This document shows, in pieces, positions 25,081-33,291 of a DNA stretch of 64,000 nt. Source of the DNA: Pseudomonas bijieensis. Lineage in GTDB: Bacteria; Pseudomonadota; Gammaproteobacteria; Pseudomonadales; Pseudomonadaceae. Under the pieces are notes generated by a model. It ran no database searches. It had not been told where the DNA came from and saw only the letters and a program-made list of their open reading frames with translations. Every line of letters begins with the position of its first letter. The first letter of the stretch is position 1. Both the position numbers and the translations under genes were made by a program. The stretch covers positions 372,001 through 436,000 of the forward strand of contig NZ_CP048810.1 of the NCBI RefSeq assembly GCF_013347965.1, given 5' to 3'.

Positions 25081-25127
25081 CTAGTAAGGTTTTGTTCGAA
25101 GCAAATTACTTCGAGCCCAAAACCTAG
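25081..25127. promoter_or_regulatory. Long inverted repeat upstream of the precursor gene
   Basis: CTAGTAAGGTTTTGTTCGAAG (25081-25101, written here in two parts: CTAGTAAGGTTTTG and TTCGAAG) faces CTTCGAGCCCAAAACC-TAG (25109-25127). The arms pair over about 16 bases with a 2-base bulge and a 7-base loop. It abuts the ribosome site of the peptide gene. It may be an operator at DNA level or a leader stem at RNA level. Confidence 0.6.
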
Positions 25128-25149
25128 TCTTGGACAAAACATTTGTCAA
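25121..25149 (-). promoter_or_regulatory. Candidate promoter of the RiPP-like cluster with overlapping palindrome
   Basis: On the minus strand TTGACA (25144-25149) is followed after 17 bases by TAGGTT (25121-25126), a sigma-70-like pair with a weak -10. The palindrome GACAAA-ACA-TTTGTC at 25133-25147 overlaps the -35 side and is well placed for a repressor or activator. Another possible -10 (CATAAT) lies further upstream near 25217, so the true start site is not settled. Confidence 0.4.
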
Positions 25150-25584
25150 ACATCGAAATATAAAAAAGTTAAAACTTTTTTTTGAAGGATATGTGCTGGC
25201 GCGCTGGGCGATAATTATGATATGTGTCCCGGTAGTGTTACGTGGCCATCATTTGTAAATTGTATTAAATATGTAATCGGCAGGTCCGCTGATTGTTATG
25301 CCTGGTGCCTCATATGCCTTGATTTTTAAAGAATTATGACTGTTGCAATAAAGTATTTAAGGTTGTCAAATGAAAACATTGATATGTGTGATACAAATCA
25401 ATGATTTCGAATTCATAGCCAAGGGTGCTCGGTGGTACATGCCAACCTCAATGCACACGGCCCCAGCGCTTTGGTGAGCAAGGTTGTGCGCCTCCCCACA
25501 AAATCTATCGACAAGTGGCTACCAAATCCCGCTCCAACCGCTACCATTGCGCGCTGACCTCCCGACACCTCGGATTTCACTTTC
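25150..25584. other. AT-rich intergenic region
   Basis: This stretch, with GC rising only after about 25420, separates the RiPP-like cluster from the next plus-strand gene. It contains runs of T and A and no reading frame that I can support. A 35-codon plus-strand frame at 25370-25477 has an AAGG upstream but no recognisable sequence character. The compositional change near 25420 may be the right edge of acquired DNA. Confidence 0.5.
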
Positions 25585-26103
25585 ATGAAATTGCGCCTGC
25601 TGACCGCTGTCTTGTTTTTCACCTGTACCCTGACTCACGCCGCTGAATCAAAACCCGTTCCGAAAGCCTTGGAAGAACAGATCGGGCACCTGGTAGCACT
25701 CATCAAGGACAGCTATGCCACCGGCTATCCTGAAGCGACGCTGGTGCAGACGCTGGATACCGGCGAGGACAGCCAGGTCACTCTCGCGGTCTTCACCGTC
25801 GAGGGTTTCGGCATGGGCAACAACTACAGCCAATACCTGGCGGCCTTTACGCCCGAAGAGAACGAAGAAGGCGTGCCGCATTACAGTCTGTTGGACGTGA
25901 TGCGCATCGGTGGCGACAGCTGGCGTGCCATCGACAAATTGGATGCCAAGTTGGTGAGCGACCCGACGGGTGAGCAGACCCTGATCGACATTCCCGTGAT
26001 GGAGAATACCGACGACGATGCGCCGAATTTCCCAAGCAAGGCTTCCGTGATTCACCTGTCCCTGGAAGGTTCACAGTCACTGCGATTGGTGGAGAAAAGG
26101 TAA
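25585..26103 (+). CDS. Exported hypothetical protein
   Basis: A 172-residue protein with a clean Sec signal peptide (MKLRLLTAVLFFTCTLTHA, cleavage after about residue 19). The mature part is acidic, has no Cys, and contains TLVQTLDTGEDSQVTLAVFTVEGFGMGNN and a C-terminal FPSKASVIHLSLEGSQSLRL. I do not recognise the family. Base composition is normal for the genome, unlike the cluster to its left. It is probably periplasmic and monocistronic, convergent with a LuxR-type gene. Confidence 0.75.
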   Translation: MKLRLLTAVLFFTCTLTHAAESKPVPKALEEQIGHLVALIKDSYATGYPEATLVQTLDTGEDSQVTLAVFTVEGFGMGNNYSQYLAAFTPEENEEGVPHYSLLDVMRIGGDSWRAIDKLDAKLVSDPTGEQTLIDIPVMENTDDDAPNFPSKASVIHLSLEGSQSLRLVEKR

Positions 26104-26125
26104 GCCTCTCAGCTCGGTCGGATTT

Positions 26126-26917
26126 TCAATTTGTAGCGGGAATATTCTGTTTTGGCATGAAAAATCGAGCAAACAGCTCAGATTGCGACTTGATATTCAA
26201 TTTTGCGTAAATGTTGCGGCGGTGAACTTTTATGGTTTCCGCCGAGAGGGAGAGCTTTCCGGCTATTTCTTTATTGGAGAAGCCGCTGAGTAATAAGCGG
26301 AGTACGTCACTTTCGCGTGCTGTTATTTGTGTGCCAAGCTGGTTGACCGTTTCTGGCCACAAAGGCGGCTCAGTCAGAGTTTTTTCTTCGTCAATTTCAA
26401 AACCCATGCGCTGATGCATCAATGCAGTCACCCATGGCTTGATAATGTCGAGCATGGTTATTTGTTCTTGGCTAAAGCGGGCTTTGCTGCCGATGGAAAT
26501 GCATAACGTCCTATCGGGGTCGAGCTGGACATTGTACTGTGCTTCATCCATGGAGATGTATTGTGCAAAATACTGATGATAATACTCGGTCTCCAGAAAA
26601 TACTCCGGTGCAATATCCAATAGATGAAAGAAGCCGCTCTGTGGGTTCTCTCGGTTGGCTATATAAAATGGATCCAGCAGATAAAGCCCTTTCACATAGC
26701 GATGAGTGAATGCATCAATCTCTTCCGCATCGGCTACCTCGGGAAGACTGACGACCTGCACGTGTTGACTACTGAAAATCAATACAACCCAATTATCGAT
26801 CTGGACATATTCATTTAATGTGCGGACCAGCGAGCTCCAGAATTCCGGACGGTTCAGTTGCATGATCAGCTTTCCAATCGATCGATGCCAAGCCAGGCTG
26901 TGGAGGTCAAACGGCAT
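26126..26917 (-). CDS. LuxR-type regulator
   Basis: A 263-residue protein with a C-terminal LuxR/FixJ helix-turn-helix (ITARESDVLRLLLSGFSNKEIAGKLSLSAETIKVHRRNIYAKL, residues 196-238). The N-terminal 180 residues lack the conserved Trp/Tyr/Asp set of acyl-homoserine-lactone receptors and lack a receiver Asp motif, so the input is unknown. Composition is lower in GC than the flanks. It is divergent from a PotF-like binding-protein gene 138 bases away, and it is the nearest regulator to the RiPP-like cluster, which it might also serve; both are inference. Confidence 0.82.
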   Translation of the reverse strand: MPFDLHSLAWHRSIGKLIMQLNRPEFWSSLVRTLNEYVQIDNWVVLIFSSQHVQVVSLPEVADAEEIDAFTHRYVKGLYLLDPFYIANRENPQSGFFHLLDIAPEYFLETEYYHQYFAQYISMDEAQYNVQLDPDRTLCISIGSKARFSQEQITMLDIIKPWVTALMHQRMGFEIDEEKTLTEPPLWPETVNQLGTQITARESDVLRLLLSGFSNKEIAGKLSLSAETIKVHRRNIYAKLNIKSQSELFARFFMPKQNIPATN

Positions 26918-27055
26918 TTTCTACCCCTTTAGGGTTAGGGATTCTTCGGTCAAGGGTAAGTATTCGTAGGTATTTACTATTTAGTCGCACCCGGTATATT
27001 CGCTGCCAGGGTTTACGATGGCCATGAGGGCATATCGTCTTGACAAGGATGTTGC

Positions 27056-28159
27056 ATGAGAAAGTCACATTTGCGAACCATTTTTTCGGCCACGCTTCTC
27101 TGCGTAGGGATAAGTACATCAGTGGCGGCTGTAGAGCCTGGGATGTATCTGTATAACTGGTTCGGGTTGCTCGCGCCGGAGACGCCAAAGGAGTTTGAGC
27201 AGGAAACTGGCACGAGCGTGCACATGGATGCGTTCGACAGCGCAGAAATCATGCAGAGCAAAGTCATGGCTGGGCGCACGGGATACGACGTGGTCGTGGC
27301 GACCTCCAATGTGTTGCCAAGCCTGATCCAGGCAGGAGTCCTTCAGCCTTTGGATCGTAATCAGCTGAGTAACTTTTCACATATCGACCCTGATATCTTG
27401 TCCCAACTCGCGGTCAATGATCCTGGTAATCGCTATGCTGTGCCCTATTTATGGGGTACTACCGGCATTGGCTATGACATTGACAAAGTCAAAGCGGCAT
27501 TGGGTGATGATGCTCCGGTGAATAGCTGGGATCTGATCTTCAAAGAGGAAAACATCAGCAAGCTTCAGTCGTGTGGTGTGGCAATGCTTGATTCTCCCAG
27601 TGAGATCATTTCGATTGCTTTGAATTATCTGGGACTTCCTAGCAACAGCAAGAATCCGCAGGATTACCAAAAAGCTCAAGCCCTGCTGTTGAAAATCCGC
27701 CCCTACGTCCTCTATTTCGATTCGTCCAGAATCGACGCCGACCTGGCTGACGGCAATATTTGTGTCGTTGTGGGATGGGCCAATGGTGCCCTTGCTGCAC
27801 AGGCCATCAACGAAAAGGCCAACACGGGGCGCAAGATTACCTACAGTCTTCCTCGCGAAGGCGCGCTGTCCTGGTCGGAGAATCTGGTACTGCTAAAAGA
27901 TGCGCCCCATCCCAAGGAGGGGTTGGCGTTCATTAATTATATGTTGCGACCGGAAATTATCGCCAAGACCTCAAACCACACGCTGTACCCTAACGCCAAT
28001 AAAGATGCCGCTGAATTTGTCGAGCAGAAGCTGCGAGATAATCCTTGGATTTATCCAGATAGAAAGACGATCGCTACACTCATTCCTCTTGAGCCACTGC
28101 CATTGAAACTGGAGCGAATCCGCACGCGGATCTGGACCAAAGTGAAGAGTGGTGTGTGA
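27056..28159 (+). CDS. PotF/SpuD-like polyamine-type substrate-binding protein (orphan)
   Basis: A 367-residue periplasmic binding protein with a signal peptide ending near SVAAV. The opening YLYNWFGLLAPETPKEFEQETG, then GRTGYDVVVATSNVLPSLIQAG and YAVPYLWGTTGIGYD, are typical of the PotF/SpuD family. No ATPase or permease gene accompanies it, so it either supplies a transporter encoded elsewhere or acts as a ligand sensor. SpuD-type proteins can signal to other systems in Pseudomonas. The divergent LuxR-type gene is the likely regulator. Confidence 0.85.
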   Translation: MRKSHLRTIFSATLLCVGISTSVAAVEPGMYLYNWFGLLAPETPKEFEQETGTSVHMDAFDSAEIMQSKVMAGRTGYDVVVATSNVLPSLIQAGVLQPLDRNQLSNFSHIDPDILSQLAVNDPGNRYAVPYLWGTTGIGYDIDKVKAALGDDAPVNSWDLIFKEENISKLQSCGVAMLDSPSEIISIALNYLGLPSNSKNPQDYQKAQALLLKIRPYVLYFDSSRIDADLADGNICVVVGWANGALAAQAINEKANTGRKITYSLPREGALSWSENLVLLKDAPHPKEGLAFINYMLRPEIIAKTSNHTLYPNANKDAAEFVEQKLRDNPWIYPDRKTIATLIPLEPLPLKLERIRTRIWTKVKSGV

Positions 28160-28308
28160 GCTGACTTTTTGATGTCTGGAAAGTAAGACGTAAACACCGA
28201 TATAGAGGGGCGCTGGGCTGCTGGGTTGATATCTGTTAATTCATCAGTCCGGCATTATCCAGTGTCTTCCGGTCCATTGCGCCGCCTTATGTAAAAAGAG
28301 AACAGCGG

Positions 28309-29637
28309 ATGTTCAGCCCAGTCAATCAAACGTATTTCAGTTTGACAATCGACGGTTTCGAGCACGACTTTCAAGTGCTCGCATTCACTGGAGAAGAGGC
28401 GATCAGCAGGCCTTATCTCTTCAACGTGGAGTTTGTTAGCGAACGGTCTGACCTGGATCTCGAAAATCTCTTCGACAAAGAAGCTTTTCTGACGTTAGAC
28501 GCGAAGGGTAGCGGCATTCATGGACGAATCTATCACATCGCTCAAAGCGGTCATCGCCAGCATTCGACATGTTACAGCCTAGCGCTAGTACCGCACCTGT
28601 CCTACTTGCGCCACCGCATCAGCCACAGGATCTATCAACAGTTCTCGGTGCCGAAAATCGTTGCCTTGATATTGGAGGAACACGGCATCGTGGGCGACGC
28701 CTATCGGTTTCATCTGAAGGCAACCTACCCGGAGCGTGGCGACTGCACCCAGTACGACGAAACGGATTTGCACTTTATTCAACGCTTGTGCGAAGAAGAA
28801 GGTATCCACTTTCACTTCCAGCACAGCGCTCAAGGTCATGTGTTGGTTTTTGGTGACGATCAGGCGGTTTTTCCCAGGATCGGACAGCCCACCGCCTATC
28901 GGCAAGAGCGCGACAGGATGTCCAGCGAGCCATTGATCAAGCGCATCAACCTGCGTCTGGGACAGCTCACCAGTCGTATCTCGCAGCGCAACTATGATAT
29001 CGAGCAACAGCTGGACGTTGAAGAAGATGGCAGGCTGGAGCGTTTCACAGGTCATGAGCACGGCAAACAGATACGTCTTCGTGCTATGGAGCGTCGCCAT
29101 GCAGCTTATCGTCAAGCCGAAGGGCAGAGTGACCAGGCTCGGTTAGCCAGCGGCCATGTGCTGGAACTCTCAGGCCATCCACGCCAGGAGTGGAACGCCC
29201 TATGGCTACTGACTAAGGTCATTCACGAAGGCCGGCAACCACAAGTAATGAATGAGGACGTCGCCAGTGGCAACACTGCGAACGAAGATGACGTCCATCA
29301 GGGTTACCGCAATCGCTTTATCGTTCTTCCATGGAATGTTTCCTATCGTCCGTCGTTGGCCCACAAAAAACCTCGGATGCCAAGTAACCAGACCGCTGTA
29401 GTCATCGCTCTGGAGGACGAAGAGATCCAGAATGATCGGCTCTTCGCAAGGATCAAGGTCAAGTTCCCCTGGGACCGCGAGGATAGATTTGACGACAAGA
29501 GCCGTTGTTGGCTGAAGAGGGGCTCCGACTGGAGTTGTGAGATTGGGCCGCCCCGGACGGGTATGGAGGTAATGGTCACATTTCTTGAAAACGACCCCGA
29601 TCAGCCGCTGGTCAGTGGGTGCTTGTGTTGTCGTTAA
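28309..29637 (+). CDS. vgrG: Type VI secretion tip protein VgrG, C-terminally truncated
   Basis: A 442-residue VgrG. The gp27-like domain is clear (FSLTIDGFEHDFQVLAFTGEEAISRPYLF; then DLHFIQRLCEEEGIHFHF), and the gp5 OB-fold follows (RLFARIKVKFPWDR...WLKRGSDWSCEIGPPRTGMEVMVTFLENDPDQPLVSG). The protein then ends in CLCCR, where intact VgrGs continue from GCLYN into a needle region and often an effector domain. It is well below the usual 600 or more residues. No Hcp, PAAR, adaptor or immunity gene follows, so it is probably a remnant or an isolated spike piece. Confidence 0.85.
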   Translation: MFSPVNQTYFSLTIDGFEHDFQVLAFTGEEAISRPYLFNVEFVSERSDLDLENLFDKEAFLTLDAKGSGIHGRIYHIAQSGHRQHSTCYSLALVPHLSYLRHRISHRIYQQFSVPKIVALILEEHGIVGDAYRFHLKATYPERGDCTQYDETDLHFIQRLCEEEGIHFHFQHSAQGHVLVFGDDQAVFPRIGQPTAYRQERDRMSSEPLIKRINLRLGQLTSRISQRNYDIEQQLDVEEDGRLERFTGHEHGKQIRLRAMERRHAAYRQAEGQSDQARLASGHVLELSGHPRQEWNALWLLTKVIHEGRQPQVMNEDVASGNTANEDDVHQGYRNRFIVLPWNVSYRPSLAHKKPRMPSNQTAVVIALEDEEIQNDRLFARIKVKFPWDREDRFDDKSRCWLKRGSDWSCEIGPPRTGMEVMVTFLENDPDQPLVSGCLCCR

Positions 29638-29808
29638 GGGCGTCCTGCCGCTGCTTTGCTTAGGGGCACGGTTGATACTGCTGAGCATCAGCTTTTGGGC
29701 CAGACTCCATCATTCCTACCGGCCGACTTCGGCCAGAAGCGGACGGTGGGAATCTAACCTAATGCGCCTGCTATTCTTGGTCATTGAACGAAGAGGAATA
29801 GTCAGGTA

Positions 29809-29859
29809 ATGGGAAAAATCAAAGAGTTGGATGAGCTCACCCACCACTTCCGCTCGGCT
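29809..29859 (+). pseudogene. Possible 5' remnant of a lost gene
   Basis: An ATG at 29809 follows AGAGGAA by about ten bases and reads MGKIKELDELTHHFRSA. The frame then runs into the antisense of the AraC gene and stops near 29988. The first 17 codons look like the start of a real gene cut off where the AraC-MFS module begins. Evidence is only the ribosome site and the peptide character. Confidence 0.25.
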
Positions 29860-30828
29860 TCAGGAAACAGCGGACTGCCTCGACTGACGACTCAATCCAG
29901 GCGTCTTGCCGGTAATGCGCTTGAATGCGCGGCTGAAAGCGGCCTGAGAGGTATAGCCCAAGCGCTGCGCCACCTCTTCAATCGGTAGTCTTTCGAGCGT
30001 CAGCCACTGGCTCGCAAGCCGCATCCGCAATTCGGTGACGTAGCGTAGCGGGGCCATGCCAATCGTCATTTGGAAACGGTCGGCGAAGACCGAGCGCGAG
30101 GTGTTGCATTGCTCCGCCAGCTGAGCAACGGTCCAATCGCGCCCCGGTTGTTGATGCAGTGCCAGAAGTGCATTTGCCAAGCGTGGATCGCGCAATGCGG
30201 CGACCAGGCCAGAGGCATTGCCGCAGGCGCACTCCACCCAACCGCGAACGACCATGGCGGCCACCACGTCGGCCAACCGCGCGAGGATGCCGGCGAAGCC
30301 GATACGTGCGGCGCTGACCTCGCGCTCCATGGTGGTCAGGATAGGCACCAGCCCGGGGTAACGCTGGCCACCGGCATCAATCAGCATCAGGCCCGGCATC
30401 AGCCGGCCAAGGCCATGGATACTGCCCAGTTCAAACTCCATGCAGCCACTGAACAGAACGGTGGTCGGCGTGGGGCTGGCATCGGTTCCGGTATCCACCG
30501 CGCTGACGGCATCACCAAGGGGGGCGCCGTCTAGACGGTCGATGTCCTGAACAGGCACGTCCGTATGGGAAAGCAACTGATGGGCCGCGCCATGGGCGAT
30601 GAAGATGGCGTTGCCGGCAGTCAGCGCATACGTTGTCCCGTCTTCCATCTGCAGCACCGCATTGCCGACCGCCAGAAAGTGGAACCAGGCATGCCCCGGT
30701 TTGGCTGCGAAGCCCAGGCCGAAGGTTGGACCGGCTTGGATACGCCGGTACTCGACGCCACGCAGGCGCATGCCGCGCAACAGCTCATTGATGAGATCCG
30801 AGGAGAGAGCAAACTGATCTGTAGGCAT
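29860..30828 (-). CDS. AraC-family regulator with cupin sensor
   Basis: A 322-residue regulator. The N-terminal 200 residues fit an AraC cupin-type sensor (HAWFHFLAVGNAVLQMEDG, AIFIAHGAAHQLL). The C-terminal double HTH is complete (WTVAQLAEQCNTSRSVFADRF and LPIEEVAQRLGYTSQAAFSRAFKRITGKTPG). It is divergent from an MFS exporter gene, the common arrangement in which the regulator controls efflux of a drug or metabolite. The spacing between the two starts is about 100 bases. Confidence 0.88.
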   Translation of the reverse strand: MPTDQFALSSDLINELLRGMRLRGVEYRRIQAGPTFGLGFAAKPGHAWFHFLAVGNAVLQMEDGTTYALTAGNAIFIAHGAAHQLLSHTDVPVQDIDRLDGAPLGDAVSAVDTGTDASPTPTTVLFSGCMEFELGSIHGLGRLMPGLMLIDAGGQRYPGLVPILTTMEREVSAARIGFAGILARLADVVAAMVVRGWVECACGNASGLVAALRDPRLANALLALHQQPGRDWTVAQLAEQCNTSRSVFADRFQMTIGMAPLRYVTELRMRLASQWLTLERLPIEEVAQRLGYTSQAAFSRAFKRITGKTPGLSRQSRQSAVS

Positions 30829-30929
30829 GGTCAGGTGTTTCGGTCAAAAAATCGAGGTTTTCGATCATAGATCATCCAGTTTCTCGCGCCTAGACTGCGG
30901 GTCGCGATTAAGATTGGGAGATCCGTGCA

Positions 30930-32180
30930 ATGACTGACTGTGTTTGTAATGCCGTATCCGACAGCCGTCCCGGCGTCGGGCTGGATGTGGAACCTGCAAC
31001 CCCCGCGTGGATGGCAGTCTTCTCGTTGGCTATGGGGGTGTTCGGATTGCTGACCGCTGAGTACCTTCCGGCCAGCCTGTTGACGCCGATGGCTACCGAT
31101 CTGGGTGTGTCCGAAGCGCTGGCTGGCCAGGCGGTAACGGTGACAGCAGTGGTGGCACTGTTCGCTGGCCTGCTGGTGCCAGGCCTGACCCGCGGTATCG
31201 ACCGTCGCTGGGTGCTGCTGGGTTTTTCCACGTTGATGATCGTATCCAATCTTTTGGTCGCCGTTTCCTCCAGTCTCGCGGTGCTACTGGTGATGCGTAT
31301 CTTGCTGGGTATTGCCCTTGGCGGGTTCTGGAGCATGGCGGCAGCGGTGGCGATGCGCTTGGTACCGGGGGCTTTGTTGCCCCGAGCGCTGTCGATCATT
31401 TTCAGTGGCATTGCCGTCGGGACGGTGGTTGCGGTCCCGCTGGGCAGTTACCTGGGTGGGCTATATGGCTGGCGCAGCGCGTTCTTTGCCGCGGCGGCGG
31501 TAGGTGTGGTGACCCTGGCTTTCCAGTCGTTCACGCTGCCACGCCTTGCGCCGCGCACACCGGCACGCCTGCGCACCGTACTCGAGGTGTTGCAGCGCCC
31601 GGGTATCGCCATGGGTATGTTCGGTTGTGTGCTGGTGCACAGCGGCCACTTCGCGATGTTCACCTATGTTCGGCCATTCCTCGAGGGCACTACCGGCATT
31701 GGCCCGCAAGGGCTGTCGCTGATGCTGCTGGGTTTCGGTGTGGCGAACTTCGTCGGCACGTTGTTGGCCGGGTGGCTGCTTGAGCGTCGTCCACTGGCCA
31801 CGCTGGTGTTGATGCCCGCGCTGGTGGGCGTTGCAGCGCTGGCGTTGGTGCTGTTGCCGGCCTCGGTGCCGGGGCAGGCGGTACTGCTGGCGATCTGGGG
31901 TCTGGCCTTTGGTGGTGTGCCAGTGGCGTGGTCGAACTGGGTCGCCAGCGCAATACCCGATCAGGCGGAAAGCGCCGGGGGCATGGTGGTGGCGTCTGTG
32001 CAGTCGGCCATCGCAACAGGCGCCGCCGCTGGCGGTGCGATGTTCAGCCTCGGTGGCAGCGCAGGCGTATTCGTAGCGGCGGCCGTGCTGATGCTGCTGG
32101 CCGCGTTGCTGATTGCGTTGCGTGTGCGAGTCCCTTCTATCCGTGGCAGTGCCCAGGCCAGGCCGGCGCTGCACCTTTGA
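30930..32180 (+). CDS. MFS efflux transporter, DHA1 type
   Basis: A 416-residue 12-helix exporter. LTAEYLPASLLTPMATDLGVSEALAGQAVT in the first segment and RGIDRRWVLLG in loop 2-3 match the AraJ/NepI-like DHA1 group. LGIALGGFWSMAAAVAMRLVP carries the antiporter-type motif C region in helix 5. It exports a small molecule of unknown identity. The divergent AraC-family gene is the probable regulator. Confidence 0.85.
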   Translation: MTDCVCNAVSDSRPGVGLDVEPATPAWMAVFSLAMGVFGLLTAEYLPASLLTPMATDLGVSEALAGQAVTVTAVVALFAGLLVPGLTRGIDRRWVLLGFSTLMIVSNLLVAVSSSLAVLLVMRILLGIALGGFWSMAAAVAMRLVPGALLPRALSIIFSGIAVGTVVAVPLGSYLGGLYGWRSAFFAAAAVGVVTLAFQSFTLPRLAPRTPARLRTVLEVLQRPGIAMGMFGCVLVHSGHFAMFTYVRPFLEGTTGIGPQGLSLMLLGFGVANFVGTLLAGWLLERRPLATLVLMPALVGVAALALVLLPASVPGQAVLLAIWGLAFGGVPVAWSNWVASAIPDQAESAGGMVVASVQSAIATGAAAGGAMFSLGGSAGVFVAAAVLMLLAALLIALRVRVPSIRGSAQARPALHL

Positions 32181-32242
32181 ATGGGGCAGTCGCGTTCACT
32201 TGCCGGAGGCCAGGACCTCATTGATGCAACGAACCGGGTTGT

Positions 32243-32584
32243 TCAAAATGAATCGAGTTCCCGCTCCAGGCAGTCTGCCCATTTGCCCGCAAACCGATAG
32301 AGGGGCATGAATGCCTCCGATAGCTCCAAGCCAAGTGGTGTGAGGCTGTAGCCGCTGTCGACTCTCTCGACAATGCCCGCATCGCGCAGCTCATTGATTC
32401 TGCTTTGCAACACGGTGGGAGAGATGTCTCCCGCCGCACTTCTTAAAGCCCTGGAACTCATGGCGCCATCACGCAGTTCCCAAAGGACCCTTAGCGCCCA
32501 TTTTTGTCCGAGTAAGTCCAGGAGCGCCATGATTGGCCGGCGTCCCTTGAGTATTGATGAAGCGCAGCCGTGGTTATCATTCAT
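32243..32584 (-). CDS. HxlR-family winged-helix regulator
   Basis: A 113-residue HxlR protein: LLDLLGQKWALRVLWELRDGAMSSRAL is the family opening, followed by ISPTVLQSRINELRDAGIVERV (recognition helix and wing) and YSLTPLGLEL. It lacks the N-terminal Cys of redox HxlR sensors at the usual place; Cys8 (GCASS) could still respond. It is divergent from a carboxymuconolactone-decarboxylase-like gene, with two palindromic sites in the 73-base space between them. Confidence 0.9.
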   Translation of the reverse strand: MNDNHGCASSILKGRRPIMALLDLLGQKWALRVLWELRDGAMSSRALRSAAGDISPTVLQSRINELRDAGIVERVDSGYSLTPLGLELSEAFMPLYRFAGKWADCLERELDSF

Positions 32585-32601
32585 CGTTATTGACCTTGCT
32601 T

Positions 32602-32645
32602 GCTACATATTCAGTAGCGATTATCCTTGCTACACATTTGATAGC
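32602..32645. promoter_or_regulatory. Two tandem palindromic operators between hxlR-type and CMD genes
   Basis: GCTACATATTCAGTAGC (32602-32618) is a perfect 5-bp inverted repeat with a 7-base centre. A second site, GCTAC-ACATTTG-ATAGC (32629-32645), begins 27 bases later and has one mismatch. They cover the divergent promoter region and almost touch the ribosome site (CGGAGG) of the plus-strand gene, as expected for autoregulated repression by the HxlR protein. Confidence 0.65.
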
Positions 32646-32657
32646 GGAGGATACGCG

Positions 32658-33227
32658 ATGTCACGAATCAAAGCACTCAATGAACCCTACCCAGACGAAG
32701 TCAGGGCGGATTTCGACAAGATAATGGGAGTAGGGGTACCGCCTCTCGTTCTATTCTCGACCGTTGCATGCAGTGATCGCGCGTGGCGAAAATTCAAGGG
32801 AGGTTCGCTGCTCGATGGCTCTCTGCTGAAGCTTCGCCAGAGAGAACTCGTCATCAATAGGGTTTGTGCTCGCACGGAGTGTGAATACGAATGGGGGGTG
32901 CATGTGATGGCCTTCGCACAGGCCGCCGGGCTTACCAGAGAAGAGGTCGCCGGCACATTGGAATATCCCCTTCGCCCAGGGCTGTGGCGCGAGGAAGAGG
33001 CCGCTCTGCTGATCGCGATCGATGCGCTTCATGACCGAGCAGCGTTGAGCGATGAAGAGTTCTTGGCCCTCAGAAAGCATTTCGACGACGATCAGATCCT
33101 GGAAATTCTAATGCTCGCGGGCTTTTACCGTACGGTCTCCTACATTGCGAATGGCCTTTTATTGCCGCTGGAGCAAAATGCTGCGAACTTCAGTGAATAT
33201 CGGAAAGGGAGGCCAGCCGAACATTGA
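32658..33227 (+). CDS. Carboxymuconolactone-decarboxylase/AhpD-like protein
   Basis: A 189-residue all-helical protein of the CMD superfamily, with LRQRELVINRVCARTECEYEWGVHVMAFAQAAGLTREEV. Here the usual AhpD-type CxxC is replaced by CARTECEYEW, with two Cys four apart and a Glu-Trp pair, a pattern of the COG2128-like subgroup. CGGAGG eight bases before the ATG fixes the start over the long upstream frame. Its function may be peroxide or quinone-related detoxification; HxlR control supports a response to electrophiles. It is followed by a reductase-like gene. Confidence 0.82.
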   Translation: MSRIKALNEPYPDEVRADFDKIMGVGVPPLVLFSTVACSDRAWRKFKGGSLLDGSLLKLRQRELVINRVCARTECEYEWGVHVMAFAQAAGLTREEVAGTLEYPLRPGLWREEEAALLIAIDALHDRAALSDEEFLALRKHFDDDQILEILMLAGFYRTVSYIANGLLLPLEQNAANFSEYRKGRPAEH

Positions 33228-33291
33228 TGGGTTCTGGTCGAAGTCTTTCTCGGGTCCAACCGATATACGCGCTTTCAACAAGGAGTCCCAA

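Noticed and set aside
25370..25477. 35-codon plus-strand frame with AAGG upstream, right of the RiPP-like cluster
   Set aside because: No leader-like or core-like pattern and it crosses the composition boundary near 25420; support is only the weak ribosome site.
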